Below are positions 26,312 through 33,956 of a stretch of 64,000 nucleotides of DNA, one piece after another (the stretch's first letter is position 1; every line of letters begins with the position of its first letter). The DNA comes from Bacillota bacterium. GTDB lineage: Bacteria; Bacillota; Clostridia; Acetivibrionales; DTU013. The stretch covers positions 1-64,000 of the forward strand of contig JAEZLF010000288.1 of assembly GCA_023435925.1 (NCBI GenBank). The letters run 5' to 3'. A program made the translations under genes and the position numbers. Below the pieces are notes generated by a model. The model searched no databases. It was given only the letters and a program-made list of their open reading frames with translations, and had not been told where the DNA came from.

Positions 26312-28213
26312 ATGGATACGATTATTTCTATTTTTGCTCAACTCCTTGGCTATGTGATGGATTTTTGCTATTCACTGCTCCACAATTATACTCTTGCCAT
26401 TATTCTGTTTACCCTCCTGACCAAGGTCATCTTACTCCCGGTATCAATTTGGGTGCACAGAAATGGCATCAAGATGGTACGTATGATGCCAGAAATTAAT
26501 CGCTTCAAGGTTAAATATTTTGGTGATGGGGATAGTATTGCTGAAGAACAGCAGGCCCTATACAAACGCGAGAAATATAATGCTTTTGCAAGTATAATTC
26601 CAATGCTTATACAGATCATTCTTTTGATTTCTCTTGTACGCGTTATTAATGTGAGTCTTGGCGGGACAACGCTTACAATGATACCTGTGCAGGCGAAAGG
26701 TCTTTCATTACTGATGCCTCTGGCGGCTGGTGCATCGGCGTTTATTCTTTCTATAACCCAAGACAGGATTAATCCTTTACAAAGAGAACAGAGCCGTATT
26801 AGTCAAATATCCACCATGGCACTTTCGGTTGGGATTTCGTTGTTTCTCGGAGCTTTTGTTTCCATTGGCGTCGGTTTGTACTGGATATGCAGCAACCTAT
26901 TCACTATTTCGCAGCAGCTTTTTTTGAATGCAATCATACCGCCTAAAAAGTATATTGACTATGAGGATCTGGAAAAAAGCAAGAGAGCTTTGGAGGAGCT
27001 AAACAAAATAGGTGATAGAAGTAAGAGAAAATGGAATGAAAAAGATCCGGATAAGAAGCGTGAGAAGGCAGATTATAAACGCTTTTTCTCTATCGCTAAT
27101 AAGCACTTGGTATTCTATTCTGAAAAGAGCGGGTTCTACAAGTATTTTGAAAACGTTATTGAGGAGCTATTACGCAGATCAAATATCATAATCCACTATA
27201 TCACCAGCGACCCAAAAGACCAGATATTTGAGCTTGCTAAAGAGCAACCTCGTATAAAGCCGTATTATATTGGCGAAAAACGTTTGATTACCCTCATGAT
27301 GAAGATGGATGCGGATATGGTGGTCATGACCATGCCTGATCTGGATAATTATCATTTTAAGCGATCCTATGTGCGAAAGGATATTGAATATGTATATATG
27401 TTCCACTATCCGTTAAGCACTCATTTGGTGCTTCGAAAAGGTGCTCTGGATCACTATGACACAATTTTTTGCGTAGGTGAATTTCAGTTTGATGAAATAC
27501 GTGAAACTGAAAAGCTCTATTCCTTACCGGAGAAAAAACTAATAGCTGCTGGTTACGGACAATTAGAAAAGCTTTACGATAGTTACAGTAAGATGCAAAA
27601 GATTGCCCGTACGCAAAAAAAAGTACTGATAGCACCATCCTGGCAGCAGGATAATATTCTTGACAGCTGTATTGATAATCTGCTTGCAGCCCTTTTGGGA
27701 CAAGGTTTTCAAGTAATAGTACGTCCTCACCCGGAATATGTTAAGCGTTATGGTTTCCGGATGGATGCTATTGTCGAGAGATATAGGGAATATAATGGAG
27801 GCGATTTGGCCTTTGAACTGGATTTTTCCAGCAACAATTCGATTTTTGATTCAGATGTAGTAATTACTGACTGGTCAGGTACAGCATATGAGTTTTCGTT
27901 TGTTACGAAGAAACCATCCGTCTTTATTAACACTCCACCCAAAATCAACAATCCGGAGTATAATAAGCTATCTGCGGAGCCACTGGAGATAACATTGCGG
28001 GACAAGATCGGTATTCAAATGGAACCGGGTCACTTAGAAAACATCTCAGTCGAAATTAACAAACTACTGGATTCTTCAGGAGAGTATCAGAGTGAGATTA
28101 CATCTATTGTAGATAACTATATTGCTAACTTTGGTCATAGTGGGGAGATCGGAAGCAGATATATCATTAGCAGATTAAAAGAGATTGGAGTGAAGAGATC
28201 AAATGAAGGCTGA
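26312..28213 (+). CDS. YidC/Oxa1-like insertase domain fused to a CDP-glycerol glycerophosphotransferase-like (TagB/TagF) domain
   Basis: A 633-aa protein. Residues 1-220 match the YidC/Oxa1 core: helix 1 with TLLTKVILLPVSI, a cytosolic hairpin (MVRMMPEINRFKVKYFGD), and the last helices with GLYWICSNLFTISQQ. The groove arginine of Gram-positive YidC aligns with Lys38. A charged linker (220-260) leads to a TagB/TagF-type transferase (about 265-620): VIVRPHPEY, DVVITDWSGTAYEF and 'VFHYPLSTH'-like segments carry the family histidines and aspartate. It starts 2 bp after the preceding gene and overlaps the next by 11 bp. TagF enzymes poly- or monoglycerol-phosphorylate membrane-linked acceptors; the fused domain may be an anchor. 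The true donor is unknown. Confidence 0.82.
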   Translation: MDTIISIFAQLLGYVMDFCYSLLHNYTLAIILFTLLTKVILLPVSIWVHRNGIKMVRMMPEINRFKVKYFGDGDSIAEEQQALYKREKYNAFASIIPMLIQIILLISLVRVINVSLGGTTLTMIPVQAKGLSLLMPLAAGASAFILSITQDRINPLQREQSRISQISTMALSVGISLFLGAFVSIGVGLYWICSNLFTISQQLFLNAIIPPKKYIDYEDLEKSKRALEELNKIGDRSKRKWNEKDPDKKREKADYKRFFSIANKHLVFYSEKSGFYKYFENVIEELLRRSNIIIHYITSDPKDQIFELAKEQPRIKPYYIGEKRLITLMMKMDADMVVMTMPDLDNYHFKRSYVRKDIEYVYMFHYPLSTHLVLRKGALDHYDTIFCVGEFQFDEIRETEKLYSLPEKKLIAAGYGQLEKLYDSYSKMQKIARTQKKVLIAPSWQQDNILDSCIDNLLAALLGQGFQVIVRPHPEYVKRYGFRMDAIVERYREYNGGDLAFELDFSSNNSIFDSDVVITDWSGTAYEFSFVTKKPSVFINTPPKINNPEYNKLSAEPLEITLRDKIGIQMEPGHLENISVEINKLLDSSGEYQSEITSIVDNYIANFGHSGEIGSRYIISRLKEIGVKRSNEG

Positions 28214-29339
28214 ATTCTTTTTAAATATACTAAGTGAAAATTTGGGGGTAGATTTTTATGCAGGCGTGCCGGATTCTCAGCTCAAAGCATTATGTAACAC
28301 TCTCTATGAGAAGTATGGATTGGGAGATAAGCATATTGTCGCAGCGAATGAAGGTGCTGCTGTTGGCCTGGCTGCTGGGCATTACATTGCCACTGGAAAG
28401 CCTGCCCTTGTGTATCTTCAGAACAGTGGGATCGGTAATATAATTAACCCTGTTGCCTCTTTACTGAATGAAATGGTATATGGTATTCCCTGCGTGTTTG
28501 CGGTAGGCTGGAGAGGAGAACCTGGAATCAAGGATGAGCCCCAGCATGCTTTTCAAGGCGAAGTGACAATTTCTCTATTGGAACTGATGAAAATAAAATG
28601 CTTTACCCTTTCCAAGGAAACGAAGAATGAAGAATTTCTTGAGTTTATTCAGCAGAGCAGAGAGCTTATTGCTGAAGGGAAAAGTATAGCTTTTGTTGTA
28701 TGTAAAGGTGCACTGGAAACCGACATCAAGCCTCACTTCGGAAATAATAATAAAATAAAGAGAGAAGATGCGCTTAGAACAATTGTAAAAAGTGCGAGCG
28801 ATGGAGATATTTTTATTTCTACTACAGGAAAAACGTCCCGTGAATTATTTGAAATAAGAGAGGCTTTGGGGCAGGGACATGAAAAAGACTTCCTGACAGT
28901 GGGATCAATGGGACATGCCTCTATGATAGCTATGGGAATAGCAATGGAATTGCCTGAGAGGACAGTGTGGTGTATTGATGGTGATGGAGCAGCGGTAATG
29001 CATTTGGGTAGCATGGTGGTGCTGGCGAAGACTGGATGCAAGAATTTAATACATGTAGTATTTAATAACGGTGCTCACGAAAGTGTGGGAGGTATGCCGG
29101 TAGCATATGGTAAAACGGATTTTTGTTCACTGGCTAAAGCTGCAGGATATAATATTTGTATGAAAGTTTCGGATCATGCTGAGCTTATAGAAGCCTTAAA
29201 TACCGCTACGAAGACGGAAGGAACTTTCTTTATAGAAATATTGGCAGCTCTGGGCTCAAGGGATGATCTAGGCAGGCCAACTACAACACCAAAAGAAAAC
29301 AAATCAGCTCTTATGAAATTTCTGAGAGAGGTGAAATAG
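28203..29339 (+). CDS. aepY: Phosphonopyruvate decarboxylase
   Basis: A 378-aa thiamine-diphosphate enzyme that drives phosphonate synthesis by decarboxylating phosphonopyruvate to phosphonoacetaldehyde. FYAGVPDSQLK is the N-terminal signature of this family. ANEGAAVGLAAG contains the ThDP glutamate, and IDGDGAAVMHLGSM with FNNGAHESVGG forms the GDG...N cofactor motif. Length matches known Ppd (about 375). It lies beside the PEP mutase and a phosphonoacetaldehyde reductase, which makes the substrate assignment firm. The coding sequence overlaps the fusion gene by 11 bp. Confidence 0.93.
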   Translation: MKAEFFLNILSENLGVDFYAGVPDSQLKALCNTLYEKYGLGDKHIVAANEGAAVGLAAGHYIATGKPALVYLQNSGIGNIINPVASLLNEMVYGIPCVFAVGWRGEPGIKDEPQHAFQGEVTISLLELMKIKCFTLSKETKNEEFLEFIQQSRELIAEGKSIAFVVCKGALETDIKPHFGNNNKIKREDALRTIVKSASDGDIFISTTGKTSRELFEIREALGQGHEKDFLTVGSMGHASMIAMGIAMELPERTVWCIDGDGAAVMHLGSMVVLAKTGCKNLIHVVFNNGAHESVGGMPVAYGKTDFCSLAKAAGYNICMKVSDHAELIEALNTATKTEGTFFIEILAALGSRDDLGRPTTTPKENKSALMKFLREVK

Positions 29340-29343
29340 ATTA

Positions 29344-30078
29344 ATGAAAGCTTTGCTTTTAAATTCCGGTCTTGGAAGTAGAATGGGGAAGTTGACAGAT
29401 GACAAGCCAAAGTGTATGTGCCCAATAGGAAATGGGTACAGTATCATAAGTTGGCAGTTAGAACTATTACGGACGCATGGAATTATGGATATTGTGATTA
29501 CTACAGGCCCTTTTGAAAGGTCACTGAAAGAGCACGTCCTGACCTATGGAGAAGGATTAAACTTTACCTTTGTCAACAATCCGATTTACCAAGAAACAAA
29601 TTATATTTTTTCCATGTATTTGGCAAGAGAGCATTTAAAAGATGATATTCTACTTTTACATGGCGATCTTGTATTAGAACCTTCTGTTGTTGCAGACCTG
29701 TTATTTTCAGACCATAGTGTAGTAACAGTGGATAAATTACTGCCTCTTCCGGAAAAAGATTTTAAAGCAAAGCATGACGGCAGTAAGATCAAAGCGGTGG
29801 GAATTGAATTCTTCGGGAATGACTGCGAAGCCTGCCAACCGGCATATAAATGGACTAAAGCTGACTTTGCTTTGTGGATGAATGAAATTGAAGCATTCTG
29901 CAAAAGAGGTAAAACAAAGGTCTATGCCGAGAATGCATTTAATTGTGTAAGCGACCAGATAGATTTGTATCCCCTGGAACTTGAAAAGAGACTCTGCAAT
30001 GAAATTGATAATTTGGACGATCTGATGGCAATTACCGAAAGATTTCAACGATTATTAAGTAAGGAGAGGAAGCAATGA
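29344..30078 (+). CDS. NTP:sugar/phosphonate cytidylyltransferase-like protein (LicC/PntC type)
   Basis: A 244-aa nucleotidyltransferase. The N-terminal loop NSGLGSRMGKLTDDKPKCM has the family's G-x-G-S/T-R-M...K pattern. LLLHGDLVLEP supplies a metal aspartate, and NPIYQETNYIFSMYLA resembles the choline-phosphate (LicC) subgroup, which accepts small headgroups rather than sugars. In phosphonate clusters, relatives (PntC) make CMP-aminoethylphosphonate. Set between aepY and the PEP mutase gene, it most likely activates 2-hydroxyethylphosphonate with CTP; this is inference from context. It overlaps the next gene by 4 bp. Confidence 0.7.
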   Translation: MKALLLNSGLGSRMGKLTDDKPKCMCPIGNGYSIISWQLELLRTHGIMDIVITTGPFERSLKEHVLTYGEGLNFTFVNNPIYQETNYIFSMYLAREHLKDDILLLHGDLVLEPSVVADLLFSDHSVVTVDKLLPLPEKDFKAKHDGSKIKAVGIEFFGNDCEACQPAYKWTKADFALWMNEIEAFCKRGKTKVYAENAFNCVSDQIDLYPLELEKRLCNEIDNLDDLMAITERFQRLLSKERKQ

Positions 30079-31367
30079 AAAAAGTTTATATGTGCTTTAG
30101 CACAGATATTATTCACAATGGGCACATGAATATTATTCAAAAAGCTTCAAAGCTTGGAGAGTTAACAGTTGGAGTTCTAACGGATGAGGTGGTTGCCACA
30201 TTTAAACGGTATCCTCTGATCCCTTTGGATGAACGCATTCAAATGTTTCAAAACATTAAAGGTGTGGCAAAAGTTGTTGTTCAGGATAAGCTAGAGTATA
30301 ACGATATTTTAAATCAGTTAAAGCCAGATATTGTTGTTCATGGTGATGATTGGCATACAGGATATCAAGCTGGAATTCGTGATAAAGTTATTGAGGTTCT
30401 AAAAGGATGGGGAGGTAAGCTTGTTGAATATCCTTACACGCATTCTCCAACGGAAGAAACCCTTAGCAGCCTTGATCAAAAACTTTCTATGCCTGAAAAT
30501 CGCCGCTCAAGGTTAAAGAAGTTGTTACAGTATAAGCCTTGTTTATCAGTATTAGAAGCGCATAATGGCCTTACTGGATTGATTGTGGAACATACGAAGG
30601 TAGATACGGGCACTGGTGTAAGGCAGTTTGATGCGATGTGGGTCTCCAGCCTTTGTGATTCTACTGCAAAAGGTAAGCCAGACATCGAACTGGTGGATAT
30701 GACCTCCCGAATCAATACACTAGAGGAAATTATGGAAGTAACAACAAAACCAATCATCCTGGATGGGGATACTGGCGGACTGACCGAGCACTTTATTTTT
30801 ACTATAAGGACTTTAGAGAGAATAGGTGTATCTGCTGTTATTATTGAAGATAAGACTGGATTAAAGAAGAATTCACTTTTTGGAACTGACGCCGAGCAGG
30901 TTCAAGAGTCCATTGAGAAATTCTGTGAGAAGATCAGTGCAGGGAAAAACGCATTGAAAACCAAAGATTTTATGATTATTGCGCGATGTGAAAGCCTTAT
31001 TTTGAATCAAGGCTTGGAAGATGCACTTAAGAGATGTAAGGCATATGTGGAAGCAGGAGCGGATGGTATTATGATTCATTCCTGCAGAAAGGAGCCCGAT
31101 GAGGTTCTGGAATTTTGCAGAAAATTCCGTGAGATAGATCTATCTACGCCGATCGTAGCGGTGCCTACAACGTACAACAGTATTACTGAAGAAGAATTGG
31201 GGGCTGCCGGTGTAAATATAGTAATTCATGCAAATCATCTTTTAAGAAGTGCATTTCCTGCTATGCAGAAAGTTGCAAAGACTATACTTTCTCACTCTAG
31301 AACCCTTGAAGCAGATGAATACTGTATGCCAATTAAAAGTATTCTAACGCTGATTCCAAATGAATGA
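30075..31367 (+). CDS. aepX: Cytidylyltransferase-phosphoenolpyruvate mutase fusion
   Basis: A 430-aa two-domain protein. Residues 1-135 are a TagD-like CTP_transf domain (CFSTDIIHNGHMN with the HxGH motif; VHGDDWHTGYQ; and a late 'SPTEETLSS' in the ISTT position). Residues about 145-430 are phosphoenolpyruvate mutase: VLEAHNGLTGLIVE, LDGDTGG, and the diagnostic EDKTGLKKNS loop (EDKxxxKxNS), then IIARCE. The mutase makes the C-P bond of phosphonopyruvate, the entry into nearly all natural phosphonates. The fused domain probably activates a phosphonate alcohol or is a remnant of that role. SD AGGAGAGGAAG precedes the ATG. Confidence 0.92.
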   Translation: MKKVYMCFSTDIIHNGHMNIIQKASKLGELTVGVLTDEVVATFKRYPLIPLDERIQMFQNIKGVAKVVVQDKLEYNDILNQLKPDIVVHGDDWHTGYQAGIRDKVIEVLKGWGGKLVEYPYTHSPTEETLSSLDQKLSMPENRRSRLKKLLQYKPCLSVLEAHNGLTGLIVEHTKVDTGTGVRQFDAMWVSSLCDSTAKGKPDIELVDMTSRINTLEEIMEVTTKPIILDGDTGGLTEHFIFTIRTLERIGVSAVIIEDKTGLKKNSLFGTDAEQVQESIEKFCEKISAGKNALKTKDFMIIARCESLILNQGLEDALKRCKAYVEAGADGIMIHSCRKEPDEVLEFCRKFREIDLSTPIVAVPTTYNSITEEELGAAGVNIVIHANHLLRSAFPAMQKVAKTILSHSRTLEADEYCMPIKSILTLIPNE

Positions 31368-31382
31368 AAGGGGTGCTCACTT

Positions 31383-32522
31383 ATGAGACAATATTTGCCT
31401 TTTTCACCTGTAGAGATTGTCTTTACATCCCGAAAGGAAGCAATAGTTTACCTGAAAGATCTGGTTTTCGGAGGAGATAGATCTTTGCTGTTAGCTAGTG
31501 AAGGAAGGATTAATGCGCTAGGATCAGGACAATGGATTTCAGATTTAAAGGATTCTGGAAAGATCATTCATCTTAGCCAAATTCCCGTTAACCCAACTGT
31601 TTTAGATGTTTATAGTAATCTTAAGATGCTGCAGGGGACCCAACTGAATCAAATTATTGCAATAGGCGGTGGAAGCTGTATTGATCTTGCAAAAGCAATT
31701 AGTGCTCTCCACTATTTGATACAGGAAGACAAATTATCTGTACAATCTGTGCGCAACGCCATCAAAGACAAGAAATATCTGAACGGGCATCGTTTTATAG
31801 ATGTTATAGCAGTACCTACAACATCGGGAACAGGGTCTGAAGTAACTAAGTGGGCAACAATCTGGGATATGGAGCAGAAAGAGAAGCTATCTGTGGACAG
31901 CGTTAACAGCTTTCCCAAAGTGGCATTGATTGCCCCGGACATTACAACATCTGTGCCTGCTCGGTTATCACTTTCAACAGGATTAGATGCACTTTCGCAT
32001 GCAATGGAAGCATTTTGGGCCAGAAGCAGATCACCATTGTCTCAGGCATTAGCAATATCGGCAATCGAACTTGTGAAAAAGTTTCTTCCCCAAGTGCTGA
32101 ATGATGGCAGAAATGCAGAGTATCGAGAAGGGATGAGTTTAGCTTCATTATTGGCTGGTCTAGCCTTTTCTATGACCAGAACGACAGCATGTCACTCTAT
32201 ATCTTATCCGTTAACAATGCATTTTGGTGTGGAACACGGCTTTGCGACAGCCATGACTCTGATCCAAGTAGCAGAACGTAATGAAGCTGTTGTACCTGAG
32301 ATTAGCAGAATATATTCAATCTTTGGAGGAAAAACGGCATTCATTCAATGGTTTAAAGATGTAACACATCCAGTTTTAGACTTAAAATTATCTGCCTTTG
32401 GAGTTTACCTGACCGATTTGGATTTTATTGCGGAAAGAACTTTTACTCAAGGAAGAATGGATAATAATCCGATTACATTTTCTCAGCAAGAAGTGAAAGA
32501 TATATTGCAGAAGGCTTTTTAA
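31383..32522 (+). CDS. Iron-containing alcohol dehydrogenase, probable phosphonoacetaldehyde reductase
   Basis: A 379-aa group III Fe-ADH. IAIGGGSCIDLAKAIS binds the nucleotide. PTTSGTGSEVTKWATIWD and GLDALSHAMEAFW, with HSISYPLTMHFGVEHGFA, hold the metal aspartate and histidines. Enzymes of this subgroup reduce phosphonoacetaldehyde to 2-hydroxyethylphosphonate. No aminotransferase for aminoethylphosphonate is present, so the pathway probably ends at the hydroxy form. It starts 16 bp after the mutase gene with AAAGGGG upstream and is the last gene before a separate promoter. Confidence 0.8.
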   Translation: MRQYLPFSPVEIVFTSRKEAIVYLKDLVFGGDRSLLLASEGRINALGSGQWISDLKDSGKIIHLSQIPVNPTVLDVYSNLKMLQGTQLNQIIAIGGGSCIDLAKAISALHYLIQEDKLSVQSVRNAIKDKKYLNGHRFIDVIAVPTTSGTGSEVTKWATIWDMEQKEKLSVDSVNSFPKVALIAPDITTSVPARLSLSTGLDALSHAMEAFWARSRSPLSQALAISAIELVKKFLPQVLNDGRNAEYREGMSLASLLAGLAFSMTRTTACHSISYPLTMHFGVEHGFATAMTLIQVAERNEAVVPEISRIYSIFGGKTAFIQWFKDVTHPVLDLKLSAFGVYLTDLDFIAERTFTQGRMDNNPITFSQQEVKDILQKAF

Positions 32523-32599
32523 GTGTAATTTGAAGTACAGGTATGTATTAATGTTTCTTATGGTATTTTGTAATATGTGGGAACACCCTATTTAGAAAC

Positions 32600-32628
32600 T
32601 TGTAGATTTCCCATTTAAATTGTATAAT
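32600..32628 (+). promoter_or_regulatory. Promoter upstream of the 83-aa membrane protein gene
   Basis: TTGTAG (32600-32605), a 17-bp spacer and TATAAT (32623-32628), 43 bp before the TTG start. The small gene can therefore be expressed apart from the operon ahead of it. Confidence 0.6.
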
Positions 32629-32670
32629 TAGGGTTGAATTCAGCAGATACGTTGGAAGGGGGATTTTTTC

Positions 32671-32922
32671 TTGAGTATTATCAATTTAATGAATCAGATA
32701 CCTACTCTGTTACCCAAAGTTTTTTTCGCTTATATTGACCCGTCAGTAATGACCTATACGATACAGGCGGTTGCAGGTGTTGTTATAGCTATCGGTGCGG
32801 TTGTTGGCATTGTTTGGCGAAATGCCAGAAAAAAAGCGAAGCAGGTCCTCAATATTGATGATAACGCCAAAAAAGAGGTTGAAGAGGATGTTGTAGAGAT
32901 TGACCCTGATGAGAAGAAATAA
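32671..32922 (+). CDS. Small conserved single-pass membrane protein
   Basis: An 83-aa protein starting at TTG behind GGAAGGGGG. It has a hydrophobic N-terminus, the segment FFAYIDPSVMTYTIQAVAG, a helix through about residue 48 (VVIAIGAVVGIVW), then a basic patch (RNARKKAK) and an acidic tail rich in Glu/Asp. The YIDPSVMTYTIQA segment is one I recall in small Clostridial proteins next to LTA-synthase-like and wall-polymer genes. Its function is unknown. The topology suggests an accessory subunit of the membrane enzymes upstream. Its own promoter suggests constant expression. Confidence 0.7.
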   Translation: MSIINLMNQIPTLLPKVFFAYIDPSVMTYTIQAVAGVVIAIGAVVGIVWRNARKKAKQVLNIDDNAKKEVEEDVVEIDPDEKK

Positions 32923-32933
32923 TTGGTGAGGAA

Positions 32934-32982
32934 TCGCTACACCAGCTCGTGTACTGTAGTGAACTGGTGTAGTGATTAGCGA
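32934..32982. terminator. Long inverted repeat between convergent genes, possible bidirectional terminator
   Basis: CTACACCAG (32937-32945) pairs perfectly with CTGGTGTAG (32964-32972), and TCG/CGA outside can extend the stem. It sits between the + strand small membrane gene and the minus-strand GT2 gene. There is no clear T-run, so transcription stop is not certain. Confidence 0.4.
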
Positions 32983-33004
32983 AGCTTCCTGCTCGACCGT
33001 CAGA

Positions 33005-33772
33005 TTAAAACAACCTAAATCCCCATTTCCTGAAATAATATACTGCTGACCTTATATCCGTTAAAGCCAGCTTCAGGCTTTTATGGGAGCCTCTCTGCCA
33101 CTCATGAATGACATAATTGTAAGGATAAAATAATGTTTTTGAGATTTCGTTCACCCGCCTTGTAATGTCGGCGTCCTCTAGGTAAAGGAAAAAATGCTCG
33201 TCAAAGCCGCTCAGCTTTTTGAATATTTCTGTTCTGAAGAACATGAAGCAGCCGGTTGCATAATCAATCTCGACTTCCTTATTATATCCGGTATCTCTCA
33301 TTTCAAAATAATTATGTCGTTTTTGAAAGGAATGAGGGAAAACTAATCGGATAAACAGATCAAAAAATGTTGGGTTTCTTTTGCATAAATATTGTATTCT
33401 CCCATCAGGGTACTTTATCATTGGAGACAGCAGACCGATATCCTCGTGATGATCCATAAAGATGGCCATTTCAGCAATACAACTATTCTCGATAACAATA
33501 TCGGGGTTTATAGCTAGATGGTAACGTGAGTCAAGCTCACTCAGCAGTTGATTGTGGGCAGTTCCAAAGCCTACATTTGTGCTGTTTTGAATAATGATAA
33601 TGTTATCGGATATGCTTTTAATTATGTCGACAGTACGATCATGAGAATCATTATCTATGACATATATCTGGTAAGATAGACTACCGTCAAGATACTGGAT
33701 CAAGCTGTTAATACATTTTTCTATTGAGTTTTCATTATTATAAGTGACGATTGCGATTGATAATTCCGGCAT
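33005..33772 (-). CDS. GT2-family glycosyltransferase, rhamnosyltransferase-like
   Basis: A 255-aa GT-A glycosyltransferase. LSIAIVTYNNENSIEKC is the N-terminal strand-loop, VIDNDSHDRT the nucleotide-sugar region, NVGFGTAHNQ a WbbL-type motif, and INPDIVI the DxD equivalent. The acceptor side reads FLYLEDADITRR. WbbL-like enzymes transfer rhamnose or related sugars to lipid-linked glycans. It is the only minus-strand gene in the glycan region and is divergent from the phosphoglycosyl transferase gene. The start 33772 follows GAGGA by 6 nt; ATG 33784 upstream would use no SD. Confidence 0.85.
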   Translation of the reverse strand: MPELSIAIVTYNNENSIEKCINSLIQYLDGSLSYQIYVIDNDSHDRTVDIIKSISDNIIIIQNSTNVGFGTAHNQLLSELDSRYHLAINPDIVIENSCIAEMAIFMDHHEDIGLLSPMIKYPDGRIQYLCKRNPTFFDLFIRLVFPHSFQKRHNYFEMRDTGYNKEVEIDYATGCFMFFRTEIFKKLSGFDEHFFLYLEDADITRRVNEISKTLFYPYNYVIHEWQRGSHKSLKLALTDIRSAVYYFRKWGFRLF

Positions 33773-33956
33773 GCGAATCCTCATTGCTTTATTTTTTCTT
33801 TCATCATAGCATATCTCAATGCGGAGTACAAACGGAGTATTTCAGCCAGATTACTCATCCATATATTTATCTCATTTCCATGCTTTTTTCTAAAGCAAAA
33901 TGTAGTGAAATGAGGTATAATGTAAACATATAACAATCGGATTTGTGAGGTTATCC

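Noticed and set aside
26312..28213. Sequencing error joining two genes
   Set aside because: The linker between YidC and TagF domains is in frame, charged and coding-like for 40 residues with no SD or start at the joint. A true fusion is simpler, though resequencing would settle it.
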